NCBI GenBank assembly: GCA_041484525.1
Contig: JBGPHT010000035.1
Span: 1 to 55,162 of the forward strand
Direction: 5' to 3'
DNA from: JBGPHT01 sp041484525
GTDB lineage: Bacteria; Acidobacteriota; Terriglobia; Bryobacterales; Bryobacteraceae
Length of the DNA: 55,162 bases
The position numbers and the translations under genes are program-made. Shown one piece after another: positions 22,925 through 32,612 of the stretch. Below the pieces are notes generated by a model. The model searched no databases. It saw only the letters and a program-made list of their open reading frames with translations, and had not been told where the DNA came from. Every line of letters begins with the position of its first letter. Positions within the stretch are counted from its first letter, which is position 1.

Positions 22925-25375
22925 ATGCCAAACGAAGTGAATCCCGGTTCCAACGGCGGAAATGTTTACGATTCCACTAGTATCAAGGTTCTGGAAGGCC
23001 TCGAAGCGGTAAGGCTGCGCCCGGCCATGTATATCGGCTCGACGGGCGAGATGGGCCTGCATCACCTGGTGTACGAGGTCGTCGACAATTCCGTCGACGA
23101 GGCACTGGCGGGACACTGCACGGAAGTCAACGTCATCATCCACGACGACAATTCCGTGACGGTGATCGACAATGGCCGCGGAATACCGGTGGACATCCAC
23201 GAGGAAGAGGGAGTGTCGGCGGCACAGGTGGTGATGACCAAGCTGCACGCCGGCGGCAAGTTCGATTCCAAGAGCTACAAAGTCTCGGGCGGATTGCACG
23301 GGGTCGGCGTGAGCTGCGTCAACGCGCTTTCCGAGCGCCTCGAGCTCGAGATCTGGCGCGACGGCGCAACGTGGCAGCAGGAATATGCCTGCGGGGCTCC
23401 CAAGGCTCCGCTCGCCAAAACGGGGAAAGCTCTGCGCGGCAAGACGGGAACGCGCGTCACGTTCAAACCCGACATCACGATCATGCAGATGACGGAGTTC
23501 AATTACGACACGCTGGCGCAGCGGCTGCGGCAGTTGGCGTTTTTGAACAAAGGCCTCAAGATCACGCTGAACGACGAGCGCGTGGATCCGGAGAAGAAGA
23601 CCGAGTTCCTCTTCAGCGGCGGCATCGCCGAGTTCATCAAGCATCTGAACCGCGGCAAACAAGTGCTGCACGAGAAGCCAATTTATTTTGAAGCGGAACG
23701 CGAACTGCCGGGCGGCAATCTCGGCATGGAAGTGGCGCTGCAATATAACGACGGTTACTCGGAGAACATCCTCACTTTCGCCAACAACATCCACACCGTG
23801 GATGGCGGCACGCATTTGCGAGGATTCTATTCGGCGCTCACCCGCACCATCAACGCATTCGGCCAGCAGGCGGGCCTCTTCAAGGACGTGAAGGAGAATC
23901 TCACGGGGGATGACGTCCGCGAAGGTCTCACGGCGGTCATCAGCGTGAAGGTGCCGCAGCCGCAGTTCGAAGGCCAGACGAAGGGCAAGCTGAACAGCGA
24001 CATCAGCGGCGTGGTGACGCAGTTCGTCAACGAAAAGCTGGGCGAATATTTCGATAAGAACTCGGCGGTGGGGAAGAAGATCGTCGGCAAGGCGATCGAG
24101 GCGTCGCGCGCCCGGGAAGCAGCCCGCAAGGCTCGCGATCTGACAAGGCGCAAGGGCGCGCTCGAATCGGGCGGAATGCCGCACAAGCTGGCGGACTGCC
24201 AGGAGCGCGATCCGGCGCGATGCGAACTGTTCCTGGTGGAGGGCGAGTCGGCCGGCGGCACCGCCAAGCAGGGGCGCGACCGGCGCTTCCAGGCGATCCT
24301 GCCGCTGAAGGGCAAGATCCTCAACGTCGAGAAGGCTCGCTACGACAAGATGCTGAGCCACGAAGAAATCCGCGCCATGATCACGGCGATGGGGACGGGC
24401 ATCGGCAAGGAAGATTTCGACGCCGCCAAGCTGCGCTACGGCAAGATCATCATCATGACGGACGCGGACGTGGACGGCTCCCACATCCGCACGCTGCTGC
24501 TGACCTTCTTTTTCCGGCACATGAACGAGCTGATCCAGAAGGGCAACGTGTACATCGCGCAGCCGCCGCTCTACCGCATCAAGAAGGGCAAGAGCGAGAA
24601 GTACATCAAGGATGAGAAGGAATTCACCAAGGAGATCATGCGCCGGGCGACGGAGAATCTGACGCTCGAGATCCACCCCACGGGCAACGGCAAGGGCCCC
24701 AAGGCGGTGCTCGAAAGCGGCGAACTGCGCACCTTCCTGCTGAACCTCGACGAGTACGAGCAGATGTTCCACAAGGTGGAGCGCCGGCTGCGCGACAGCC
24801 GCGTGGTGGACGTGCTGGCCAATGTCGAGTTGCACCTGGACCACAAGGTCGAATTCCAGGTGGAGGCCAATTTGAAGCCGGTGTTCGAAGCGCTCGAGAA
24901 GCTCGGACTCAATCCGGAGATGCGGCTCGATGAAGAGCACTCGGCCTACTTCGTGGTCTTCCGCGACCAGACCGGCGCCGAGCGGACGGTGGGCCTGCCG
25001 CTGGCGGCACAGCCGGAATACCGGCGCTTCCGCACGCTGTCCCGGGTGATCGCGCGCTTCAACGACCCGCCGTTTGTGGTGGTGAAGAACGAGCACCGCG
25101 ACGCGCAGCCCAACTGGGTCGAGCTGCTCAACTACGTGAAAAGCGAAGGCAAGAAGGACGCCTCGATCATGCGCTACAAGGGGCTGGGCGAAATGAACGC
25201 CGACCAGCTTGCCGAGACCACCATGAATCCCGAAAAGCGCGTGCTGCTGCAAGTGCGCCTCGAGGACCTGGTGGAGAGCGAATCGATTTTCTCCACGCTC
25301 ATGGGCGAGGACGTGGAGAGCCGGCGGAAATTCATCGAAGAAAACGCTCTCGATGTGAAGAACTTGGACGTGTAG
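22925..25375 (+). CDS. gyrB: DNA gyrase subunit B
   Basis: An 816-residue type II topoisomerase subunit that supplies ATP-driven strand passage with GyrA. The GHKL ATPase domain has YEVVDNSVDEALAGHC and GGLHGVGVSCVNALS. The transducer ends near residue 400. The TOPRIM domain has EGESAGGTAKQGRDR (E439) and MTDADVDGSHIRTLLLTFFF. The C-terminal part contains MRYKGLGEMNADQL. GyrB is favoured over ParE by position next to dnaA-dnaN and by the presence of an insert of roughly 160 residues before the MRYKGLGEM motif. An AAGGAA box precedes ATG 22925. gyrA is not in the window. Confidence 0.95.
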   Translation: MPNEVNPGSNGGNVYDSTSIKVLEGLEAVRLRPAMYIGSTGEMGLHHLVYEVVDNSVDEALAGHCTEVNVIIHDDNSVTVIDNGRGIPVDIHEEEGVSAAQVVMTKLHAGGKFDSKSYKVSGGLHGVGVSCVNALSERLELEIWRDGATWQQEYACGAPKAPLAKTGKALRGKTGTRVTFKPDITIMQMTEFNYDTLAQRLRQLAFLNKGLKITLNDERVDPEKKTEFLFSGGIAEFIKHLNRGKQVLHEKPIYFEAERELPGGNLGMEVALQYNDGYSENILTFANNIHTVDGGTHLRGFYSALTRTINAFGQQAGLFKDVKENLTGDDVREGLTAVISVKVPQPQFEGQTKGKLNSDISGVVTQFVNEKLGEYFDKNSAVGKKIVGKAIEASRAREAARKARDLTRRKGALESGGMPHKLADCQERDPARCELFLVEGESAGGTAKQGRDRRFQAILPLKGKILNVEKARYDKMLSHEEIRAMITAMGTGIGKEDFDAAKLRYGKIIIMTDADVDGSHIRTLLLTFFFRHMNELIQKGNVYIAQPPLYRIKKGKSEKYIKDEKEFTKEIMRRATENLTLEIHPTGNGKGPKAVLESGELRTFLLNLDEYEQMFHKVERRLRDSRVVDVLANVELHLDHKVEFQVEANLKPVFEALEKLGLNPEMRLDEEHSAYFVVFRDQTGAERTVGLPLAAQPEYRRFRTLSRVIARFNDPPFVVVKNEHRDAQPNWVELLNYVKSEGKKDASIMRYKGLGEMNADQLAETTMNPEKRVLLQVRLEDLVESESIFSTLMGEDVESRRKFIEENALDVKNLDV

Positions 25376-25381
25376 ACGAGC

Positions 25382-25603
25382 CTACTCTTCTTCCAGGTCA
25401 TCCAGGCGCTGCTCGTGGATCTCCGCGATCGGCGCCAGGCGATTCATGGTTTCCATGATCTGCTTCAGGCGCTCCTCATTCGCGACGAAGCGCTCGTCGT
25501 AGTCGCGGCGCATTTCCCGCTGCTCGCTCGCGATCCGCTCGACGGCCTTGGCCAGAACGTCGTGCCGTTCCTTGAGCTTGTCTAACCGCTTCTCGATAGT
25601 CAT
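25382..25603 (-). CDS. Small coiled-coil protein
   Basis: A 73-residue, highly charged protein (MTIEKRLDKLKERHDVLAKA) with heptad-like spacing of Leu, Ile and Ala throughout, predicting one long helix or coiled coil. No signal peptide, membrane segment or known domain. It converges on gyrB with a 6-bp gap and lies 21 bp downstream of the decarboxylase on the same strand. Composition is protein-like on this strand, but function cannot be stated. Confidence 0.6.
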   Translation of the reverse strand: MTIEKRLDKLKERHDVLAKAVERIASEQREMRRDYDERFVANEERLKQIMETMNRLAPIAEIHEQRLDDLEEE

Positions 25604-25624
25604 ACCCTTGTTCCATCCTACGCC

Positions 25625-27061
25625 TCATACGTTGAGTGTGCGCGCCACCTGGCGCACGTCGTGCAGCAGTATTTCCATATCGCGTTCCGTGGTGCGGTAG
25701 TTGAGCACGCAGCCGCGGAGGGCGAACTGGCCGCGGATACCGGCGTTCGACAGGTAGCTCGATCCGCCTCGCTGCAACTCCGCCACGATGCGCTCGTTGA
25801 GCGCGTTGAGGTCGCCCGTGTACCCCGGCGGCGTGTAGCGGAAGCAGAAGATCGAAAGCTCCACGGGAGCCAGCATTTCGAAATCGGCGCTGGCGTTTAC
25901 CAAGGCCTCGAGAAACTTGGCGCACTGGATGTTCTGCTCGATGGCCTCGCCCAAGCGCGCGGCTCCCACGTAGCGGATGAGCAGCCACAGGTCGAGCGCG
26001 CGGAACGGGCGTGAGAGCTCCGGACCATAATCCCAGAACGCGAAAGCCTCGTCGCGTTCGAGACCGATGGGGCGCGTGTACTCGGCGCCATGGCTGAAGG
26101 CGGCGCGAGCGGCGGCGGCATCCCGGTAAAGCACGCAGCCGCAGCCCACCGGCAGGAAGAGCCATTTGTGCGGATCGAGCGCCACTGAATCGGCTTCGGC
26201 GATGCGGTCGAAGAAATGCCGCGCCGACGGGGCGAGCGCGGCGAAACCACCGTACGCGGCATCCACGTGCAGCCAGAGATTACGGTGGTGAGCGAAATCC
26301 GCGAGGGCGCCGAGAGGGTCGAACGCGCCCGTGGCCGTGGTGCCGGCGTTGGCAACAACACAGAACGGGAGGTGGCCGGCCGCGCGGTCGGCTTCGACCA
26401 GACGCTCGAGATCTGTGAGGTCGATGCGAAGACGGTCATCGGTACGGACGGAGCGCACGTTGGCTTCACCGATCCCCAGCATGCCCGCCGCTTTGGCCAC
26501 CGAGAAGTGGCCCTCCTCGGAAACGTACGCGCACATGCGCTGCCCCGAGACGCCGTCGCGTACGACGTTGGCCGGCGACTTCGCGCTGCGCGCTGCGGCC
26601 AATGCAGCAAAGTTCGCCATCGAGCCGCCGCTCACCAGCAGGCCGGCGGCGTCCGCCGGGTAGCCCAGCATTTCTTTGAGCCAGCGGATGGTGACGTGTT
26701 CCACCTCGGTCGCCGACGGCGACGAGCGCCAGCACGTAGCGTTGATATTCAGAGCGGCGGCGAGCATGCTGCCGATGGCCGCGATCGGCGTGCCGGGGGA
26801 AGACACGTAGCCGAAGAATCGGGGGTGGCCGTTGTGGCGAGCGAATCCCGAGATGAGTTGGTCGAACTCCGCCAGGAGCGTCGGGAAATCGGTGCCGGCT
26901 TCGGGAAGCGGCTCGTCCAGGAATTCGCGTAGGGCTGCCGAAGTGGTGGGCACTACCACCGGCCGGCTGGTGAGTCCCTCGTAGTATTTCGCGACCCATT
27001 CCACGGCGGCGGCGCCCATCGAGCGGAATTCCTCGGGAGGGATGGCAAGCTTGTCGGGCAT
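25625..27061 (-). CDS. PLP-dependent aromatic-L-amino-acid-type decarboxylase
   Basis: A 478-residue group II decarboxylase. The cofactor lysine is K299 in the ALDPHKWLFLPVGCG motif; upstream LHVDAAYGGFA supplies the Asp and Ala that hold the PLP ring, and VANAGTTATGAFD the phosphate region. The N-terminus (PPEEFRSMGAAAVEWVAKYY) is typical. It would convert an aromatic amino acid such as Trp, Tyr or DOPA to the amine and CO2, but related enzymes act on other substrates or carry out oxidative deamination, so specificity is open. It is not in an obvious pathway cluster; the divergent sigma-factor gene begins about 120 bp away. Confidence 0.88.
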   Translation of the reverse strand: MPDKLAIPPEEFRSMGAAAVEWVAKYYEGLTSRPVVVPTTSAALREFLDEPLPEAGTDFPTLLAEFDQLISGFARHNGHPRFFGYVSSPGTPIAAIGSMLAAALNINATCWRSSPSATEVEHVTIRWLKEMLGYPADAAGLLVSGGSMANFAALAAARSAKSPANVVRDGVSGQRMCAYVSEEGHFSVAKAAGMLGIGEANVRSVRTDDRLRIDLTDLERLVEADRAAGHLPFCVVANAGTTATGAFDPLGALADFAHHRNLWLHVDAAYGGFAALAPSARHFFDRIAEADSVALDPHKWLFLPVGCGCVLYRDAAAARAAFSHGAEYTRPIGLERDEAFAFWDYGPELSRPFRALDLWLLIRYVGAARLGEAIEQNIQCAKFLEALVNASADFEMLAPVELSIFCFRYTPPGYTGDLNALNERIVAELQRGGSSYLSNAGIRGQFALRGCVLNYRTTERDMEILLHDVRQVARTLNV

Positions 27062-27183
27062 GTTCGTTGAAAAGTCAGGGTAGCAGTTATGAGCAATATT
27101 AGCCTACACGCTTTCCCGCTTCCGGCAGTTGTATCTTGCAGAGAGGAATGAGAGCCCTGGCACTACTGGCGACGGTGGGATCG

Positions 27184-27735
27184 ATGGACGGCGCGGACGA
27201 ACATTCCACCCTCGAAGCCGCCAAATCGGGCGATCTGGCGGCGTTCGAATTGCTCATGCGGCAATACGAGCGGCTGGTGCTGGTAACGGCGCTGCGCCTC
27301 TTGGGCAACCTCGAGGATGCGCAGGACGCGTCCCAGGATGTTTTTCTCAAGCTGTACCGGAACCTCGGCCGCGTTGAGGCGGAACGCAGTTTGTCGGGAT
27401 GGCTATATCGGGTGACGACCAACGTGTGCCACGACCTGCGGCGGCGGAAACCGGCCTCGGCGCCCGAGGAGGCGGCCGCGGATGTCCCCTCCACGACCGC
27501 CGATCCGCAGGCGGCGGCGGTCGATGCCGAGCGGCGGCGCGTGGTGCGGATGAGCCTGCGGATGCTGTCGGAAAAAGAACGGGCGGCGCTGGTGCTGCGC
27601 GATATGGAAGGGCTCTCGACGGAAGAAGTGGCGCGCGCGCTGGGATCGACCGAGGCCACGGTGCGGTCCCACATCTCGAAAGCGCGGGTGAAGATGAAGG
27701 ATTTCGTGGAGCGCTACTTCCGGAGGCGATCATGA
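27184..27735 (+). CDS. ECF-type RNA polymerase sigma factor
   Basis: A 183-residue sigma factor. Region 2 includes AAFELLMRQYERLVLVTALR and DAQDASQDVFLKLYRNL; region 4 is LSTEEVARALGSTEATVRSH, the HTH that reads the -35 element. ATG 27184 is preferred because the protein then starts with the usual short acidic leader; in-frame ATG 27148 and TTG 27136 would add residues atypical of the family. Its TGA overlaps the anti-sigma ATG by 4 bp, the normal arrangement for a sigma/anti-sigma pair. The stimulus is unknown. Confidence 0.92.
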   Translation: MDGADEHSTLEAAKSGDLAAFELLMRQYERLVLVTALRLLGNLEDAQDASQDVFLKLYRNLGRVEAERSLSGWLYRVTTNVCHDLRRRKPASAPEEAAADVPSTTADPQAAAVDAERRRVVRMSLRMLSEKERAALVLRDMEGLSTEEVARALGSTEATVRSHISKARVKMKDFVERYFRRRS

Positions 27736-28277
27736 ATTGCAGCAACTGGGAAGAACGGATCGCGTTGTACCTGGGCGGCGACCTGACGCCCGCGGAATCG
27801 GCGGAAGTGGAGCGGCACCTGGGCGAGTGCATCGGATGCCAGGTGTTCTCGAGCGGTCTCAAGGAGACGCTGGCGCTGGTGAAGGAAGTGCATCAGGAGC
27901 CGATCGCGGCGGCGCATTACACGGCGGTGCGGGCGCGCGTGCTGGCGGAGTTGGAAGGTGGGCGCCGGCGGAGATGGGCGTGGGGACTGGCGGCCGTCGC
28001 CGCTATTCTGCTGGTGATGTTCGCGGTGTGGCCGCGGCGGACGGCACAGTCGCCGGCGCGGATCGCGGTGGCGCCGCCGCCCGCACCGAAGCCGCCCGAG
28101 ATGGTGGCGCCGGCGGCCCCCAAACCAATGACCGTGCAGGTGGCGCGCGTGCGCCATCGAAGGCCGGCCCGTCCGAAGGCGGAGTCCGAGGCCACCGAGA
28201 GCATCGTGATGAAGCTACAGACTAACGACCCCGACATTATCATTTACTGGATTGCAGACAAGAGAAAAGGAGAATGA
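27732..28277 (+). CDS. Zinc-finger transmembrane anti-sigma factor
   Basis: A 181-residue inner-membrane protein. A cytoplasmic zf-HC2 domain (LTPAESAEVERHLGECIGCQ with the HxxxCxxC metal ligands) should hold the preceding sigma factor inactive. One membrane helix follows (WGLAAVAAILLVMFAVW), then a Pro/Ala-rich periplasmic segment and a short tail ending ...PDIIIYWIADKRKGE. The gene overlaps the sigma gene by 4 bp and runs to within 2 bp of the next gene, so the three form one operon. Periplasmic signals are presumably read by the C-terminal tail; no recognised sensor domain is there. Confidence 0.88.
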   Translation: MNCSNWEERIALYLGGDLTPAESAEVERHLGECIGCQVFSSGLKETLALVKEVHQEPIAAAHYTAVRARVLAELEGGRRRRWAWGLAAVAAILLVMFAVWPRRTAQSPARIAVAPPPAPKPPEMVAPAAPKPMTVQVARVRHRRPARPKAESEATESIVMKLQTNDPDIIIYWIADKRKGE

Positions 28278-28279
28278 CG

Positions 28280-28972
28280 ATGAAGCGACTATTGTTGGCG
28301 CTGTCCCTGCTAGCCCTGCCGGTTGCGGCACAGCCACCGGAGCGCGTGGTGAAACTGATTCAATTGAAGTACGCGGACCCGAACGCGGTCTACACTCTCA
28401 TCAGGGTTTTCGGCGCGGAAGTGACGGTGGAGCGGCAGATGAAGATCATCGGGCTGAACGGCACCAAGGACCAGGTGACGGCGACCGAAGCCGCCATCAA
28501 ACAACTCGACGTGCCCACGAAAAACGTGGAGCTCACGATCTACTTCGTGACCGGCACCGATGCCGAAAATCCCAAGGGAAACGCCATTCCAACCGACCTG
28601 CAACCGGTTGTCACGCAGCTCAAGAACGTGTTCGCGTTCAAGAACTACCGGCTGCTGGATGTGCTCACGCTGCGCACCCGGACGGCATCGAGCGCGGACA
28701 CCAGCGGTATTCTGAGCACCGGACCCTTTCCCGCCACCTCGAACTTCCGTATCCAGTCCAGTTCGGTGGCGGAAGACGGCACGATTCGCATCGAGGGTAT
28801 GCACGCCGGCCTGCGGATCCCGATTTCACTGGGCGGCAAGCCGGAGTACGCCAACAGCGGGATCGACCAGAATATCGATGTGAAGGAAGGGCAAAAGGTA
28901 GTAGTGGGCAGGACCAGCCTGGAAGGGCCGGACAAGGCGCTCTTCATCGTGCTGATGGGGAAGGTTCAGTAA
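28280..28972 (+). CDS. Exported secretin-like short-domain protein
   Basis: A 230-residue protein with signal peptide (LLLALSLLALPVAAQ). Residues about 25-85 have the secretin N1/STN pattern VVKLIQLKYADPNAVYTLIR, then VERQMKIIGLNGTKDQVTAT and EAAIKQLD. The rest is beta-rich (NFRIQSSSVAEDGTIRIEGM) and lacks the outer-membrane secretin pore. ATG 28280 is preferred to ATG 28274 because AAGGAG (28267-28272) is 7 bp from the former and 1 bp from the latter. It is the third gene of the sigma/anti-sigma operon and may be the periplasmic sensor or target of the circuit. That role is inference. Confidence 0.78.
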   Translation: MKRLLLALSLLALPVAAQPPERVVKLIQLKYADPNAVYTLIRVFGAEVTVERQMKIIGLNGTKDQVTATEAAIKQLDVPTKNVELTIYFVTGTDAENPKGNAIPTDLQPVVTQLKNVFAFKNYRLLDVLTLRTRTASSADTSGILSTGPFPATSNFRIQSSSVAEDGTIRIEGMHAGLRIPISLGGKPEYANSGIDQNIDVKEGQKVVVGRTSLEGPDKALFIVLMGKVQ

Positions 28973-28976
28973 ACCG

Positions 28977-28998
28977 GGCAGGCACGCCCGTGCCTGCC
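28977..28998. terminator. Hairpin between convergent genes
   Basis: GGCAGGCAC (28977-28985) pairs perfectly with GTGCCTGCC (28990-28998) across a GCCC loop. It lies between the convergent ends of the secretin-like gene and the ABC ATPase. A strong T tract is missing on both sides, so it may be a transcription barrier rather than a textbook intrinsic terminator. Confidence 0.55.
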
Positions 28999-29005
28999 TC
29001 AAACC

Positions 29006-29746
<741 letters not shown>

Positions 29747-29764
29747 GGGACTGGTTCTCGTTTC

Positions 29765-31192
29765 TTAGGTCTTCTGCTGCGTTCCCGGAGCCTTATTGTC
29801 TACCTTCACCAGCGCTTCGTTGGCGATGGTCCGAATCACCTGATACGTGCCCGTGATGATCTGGTCGCTTTCCTTCAGCCCGCCCACCACTTCGATATCC
29901 GTGGCGCCGGTAATGCCGGTGGTCACCTGGCGGAATTCGGCTTTCCCGCCTGCCACCACAAATACGCCCTGCAACTCTTCCTTCCGCGCCTTTTCCGCGG
30001 CCGGATCCAACTTGGCCGCCGCCTGGGTATTCTTTCCAGCCTCGGGCTTCTTTTCCAGGTCGCCCTTCTGCCGGACGGTCAGAGCCTGAATCGGTATAGT
30101 TAGGACGTTCTGACGGGTGGCTGTGGTTATCTTCGCCGTGCAAGAAAGTCCGGGGCGTACCTCGTCGGGAGGGTTATCCAACACGATAACTACTTTAAAA
30201 TCTTTCGCTTCCTGGCTGGAAATGGCGCTTTGCGACGCCGCTTGGCCGGTGGATCGCAGGATGGCCGTGTTGCCGATCTCGGTCACGTGGCCCTTGAAAG
30301 TCTTGTTGGGGACGGCGTCGATCGTGATTTCGGCCGTTTGACCGAGCTTCACGTTGACGATATCGGTCTCATCCACCTTGACTTCGGCGGTGATCAGGGA
30401 CATGTCCGCGATCGTCATGATGTTGCTGGCGCTCGAGTTCTGCACGCCCGGCACCACCACTTCGCCCAGCCGCACCGGCAAGTTGGTCACCACGCCGTCG
30501 ATGGGGGAGACGGAGCTGCGCTTGGACAGGAGGTCGTTTACCCGCGTCAACCCGGCATGCATCTGCGCGACGCGCTTCTGGGCCGAGGCCAACTGGGCCG
30601 CCATCTGCTCGCGCTGCGCCTGGGCCTGCATGAGCCGTGTGCGCGATTCGTTGATCGCAGCCAACTGGGCTTCGTATGTGGCCTTGCGCAGATCGAAGTC
30701 CTGCCTAGCCATCAATTGGTCTTTAAACAGCGACTCCGCGCGGTCGTAGTCGGCCTTCATTCGGTCGAGGTCCGCCTTGTTGCGGTCGATGATGGCCTGC
30801 ATGGTCCGCAGGTTCTCGTCGGATGCCTTCACGGACGCTTCGGCGGCATTGGAATCAGCCTCGGCTGAGGCTATGCCGGCCTTTTGGGCGACGACGTCGG
30901 CTTCCGGTTGGACGTCCTCGATACGCGCCAGCAACTGTCCCTTCCGGACACGGTCGCCTTCCTTGACCAGGATCTCCGTGAGCTGGCCCATGGCATTGGC
31001 GCCGATGTTAGTGTATTCCTTAGGTTTAATTTCGCCCGACGCCGTCACCAGGCTGGTGAGATCCTGGCGGGCGACGGTTCCCGTCTGAACCGTGATCACG
31101 CCCCGTTTGCTGTAGACCGTGCTGGCATAAACACCGACCACCGCGATCAATACAGCGACTAATCCAATGATGACTTTCCACTTGGTCTTCAC
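29765..31192 (-). CDS. MacA/HlyD-type periplasmic adaptor
   Basis: A membrane-anchored efflux adaptor of 475 residues. The N-terminal helix is VIIGLVAVLIAVVGVYAS. A split lipoyl domain, a long coiled-coil hairpin (about residues 95-220) and beta-barrel parts (ITAEVKVDETDIVNVKLG) follow. It would bridge an inner-membrane pump and an outer-membrane channel. GTG 31192 is chosen because GGAGAG lies 7 bp upstream; an in-frame GTG at 31219 would overlap that site. A Lys/Ala-rich insert near residues 385-420 is unusual. No outer-membrane TolC-like gene is in view. Confidence 0.9.
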   Translation of the reverse strand: MKTKWKVIIGLVAVLIAVVGVYASTVYSKRGVITVQTGTVARQDLTSLVTASGEIKPKEYTNIGANAMGQLTEILVKEGDRVRKGQLLARIEDVQPEADVVAQKAGIASAEADSNAAEASVKASDENLRTMQAIIDRNKADLDRMKADYDRAESLFKDQLMARQDFDLRKATYEAQLAAINESRTRLMQAQAQREQMAAQLASAQKRVAQMHAGLTRVNDLLSKRSSVSPIDGVVTNLPVRLGEVVVPGVQNSSASNIMTIADMSLITAEVKVDETDIVNVKLGQTAEITIDAVPNKTFKGHVTEIGNTAILRSTGQAASQSAISSQEAKDFKVVIVLDNPPDEVRPGLSCTAKITTATRQNVLTIPIQALTVRQKGDLEKKPEAGKNTQAAAKLDPAAEKARKEELQGVFVVAGGKAEFRQVTTGITGATDIEVVGGLKESDQIITGTYQVIRTIANEALVKVDNKAPGTQQKT

Positions 31193-31364
31193 GACAAAAC
31201 TCTCCGTTTTTCCGATCACCTGCTTAGACGCAAAAACAATGATGGGAGTTCACATGTATTTTACACCCTGAGGGATCTTAAGAACGAGACGGCCGGGGAG
31301 GATGGGGATTAGCGGCAAGCCAAAGAAAAAATTGGGCTAGGGCCGAGAAGAGTGTCCCCTCTCT

Positions 31365-31631
31365 TCAAGGTAGCCACTGGATCGAATCCGGGCGCGTAGT
31401 CTGGCACTTGTTCGATTCCACTACTCCGCTCGAGAGCACTCCGCAGGCGTTCGTAATGGCGGCTTCGAGGGCGCGTTCGCGGGTGGCGGCGGACGCTGTG
31501 CGGCAATCCTGGCGGCCGTCATAAGTGATGCACACGCGGCAGTGGACGCGCTCTTGATGAAAGGTGTTGTAGATCAGGAAGCCCAAGACTGCGGCGCAGA
31601 ACGCCACCGCCAGCACCACCGTTTTCTTCAC
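31365..31631 (-). CDS. Small single-span membrane protein
   Basis: An 88-residue product starting at GTG 31631, overlapping accA's TGA as GTGA. One N-terminal helix (VVLAVAFCAAVLGFLIYNTF) is followed by a short extracytoplasmic domain with four cysteines (VHCRVCITYDGRQDC, NACG) and another in NKCQ, suggesting disulfide bonds. No known family recognised. Because the start is coupled to accA translation, expression should follow accA. A longer reading from 31760 would run inside accA on a different frame and is rejected. Confidence 0.7.
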   Translation of the reverse strand: MKKTVVLAVAFCAAVLGFLIYNTFHQERVHCRVCITYDGRQDCRTASAATRERALEAAITNACGVLSSGVVESNKCQTTRPDSIQWLP

Positions 31632-32482
31632 GCGAAGAAGTTCCCCATCTTGCGAAATTTGGCGTAGCGGTGCTTCACGAGTTCTTCGCCATTCATCGCG
31701 CCCAGTTGATTCAGACGCTGCGTCAAGTGCGAGTGGAGACTCTCCGCCGCGGCGTCCCAATCCTCCTGCGCGCCGCCGGGGGGCTCGGGTACGATGCCGT
31801 CGATGAGGCCGAAGGACAGCAGATCTTCGGCGGTCAGGCGCAGGGATGCGGCGGCCTGCTCGGCTTTGCCGCGGTCGCGATAGATGATGGTGGCGCAGCT
31901 TTCGGGCGAGATCACGCTGTAAACGGAATTCTCCAGCATCAGGACGGTGTTGCCCACGCCCAGAGCCAGCGCTCCTCCGCTGCCGCCCTCACCGATGCAC
32001 ACCACCACGATGGGGACGGGGAGGCGCGACATCTCGCGCAGGTTGCGGGCGATAGCCTCGGCCTGGCCGCGCTCCTCCGCATCGATCCCGGGATACGCCC
32101 CCTGGGTATCGAGGAAAGTGATCACCGGGCGGTTGAACTTGGCGGCCATCTGCATGACGCGCAGAGCCTTCCGGTAGCCCTCCGGTTTGGGCATGCCGAA
32201 GTTGCGGAAGAGCTTCTGCTTGGTATCGCGGCCCTTCTGCTCGCTCACGATCACCACCGGGCGGCCGTCGAAGGTGGCGAATCCAGCCACGATCGCGGCA
32301 TCGTCGCCGAACGTGCGGTCGCCGTGGATCTCCTGGAAATCCTGGAACAGCCTCTCGATGTAGTCGAGCGATTGCGGCCTCTTGGGGTGGCGCGCCAGCA
32401 GCACGCGGCGCCACGCCGCGTTCAACTCGGGTGTCGGCGGCGCCTCGGTTTCCGCGGTAACTTCGGGGTCCACTCCTGACAT
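31628..32482 (-). CDS. accA: Acetyl-CoA carboxylase carboxyltransferase subunit alpha
   Basis: A 284-residue subunit that, with AccD, transfers the carboxyl group from biotin to acetyl-CoA in the first step of fatty-acid synthesis. Motifs include GDRTFGDDAAIVAGFATFDG, TFLDTQGAYPGIDAEERGQA, IGEGGSGGALALGVG and YSVISPESCATIIYRD. ATG 32482 is chosen; an upstream in-frame start at 32614 would add 44 residues with no family similarity. It is slightly short at the N-terminus versus E. coli (319). accD is not in the window, so the two genes are apart, as in many bacteria. Confidence 0.94.
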   Translation of the reverse strand: MSGVDPEVTAETEAPPTPELNAAWRRVLLARHPKRPQSLDYIERLFQDFQEIHGDRTFGDDAAIVAGFATFDGRPVVIVSEQKGRDTKQKLFRNFGMPKPEGYRKALRVMQMAAKFNRPVITFLDTQGAYPGIDAEERGQAEAIARNLREMSRLPVPIVVVCIGEGGSGGALALGVGNTVLMLENSVYSVISPESCATIIYRDRGKAEQAAASLRLTAEDLLSFGLIDGIVPEPPGGAQEDWDAAAESLHSHLTQRLNQLGAMNGEELVKHRYAKFRKMGNFFA

Positions 32483-32612
32483 CTTAACAACGCGCGCAGC
32501 AAACTGTGCGCGAGCGCACCCGGCGACTGTTCGGAAACCTACCGGAGCCCTCTTTCCCGCCTTGTCATTTTCGGGTGCCAAACCGAAACTCAAATTAGGA
32601 GGGGCTTTCCCC

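Noticed and set aside
22883..25252. A 789-codon minus-strand frame opposite gyrB
   Set aside because: Shadow of gyrB; no family motif, and the composition is typical of antisense frames.
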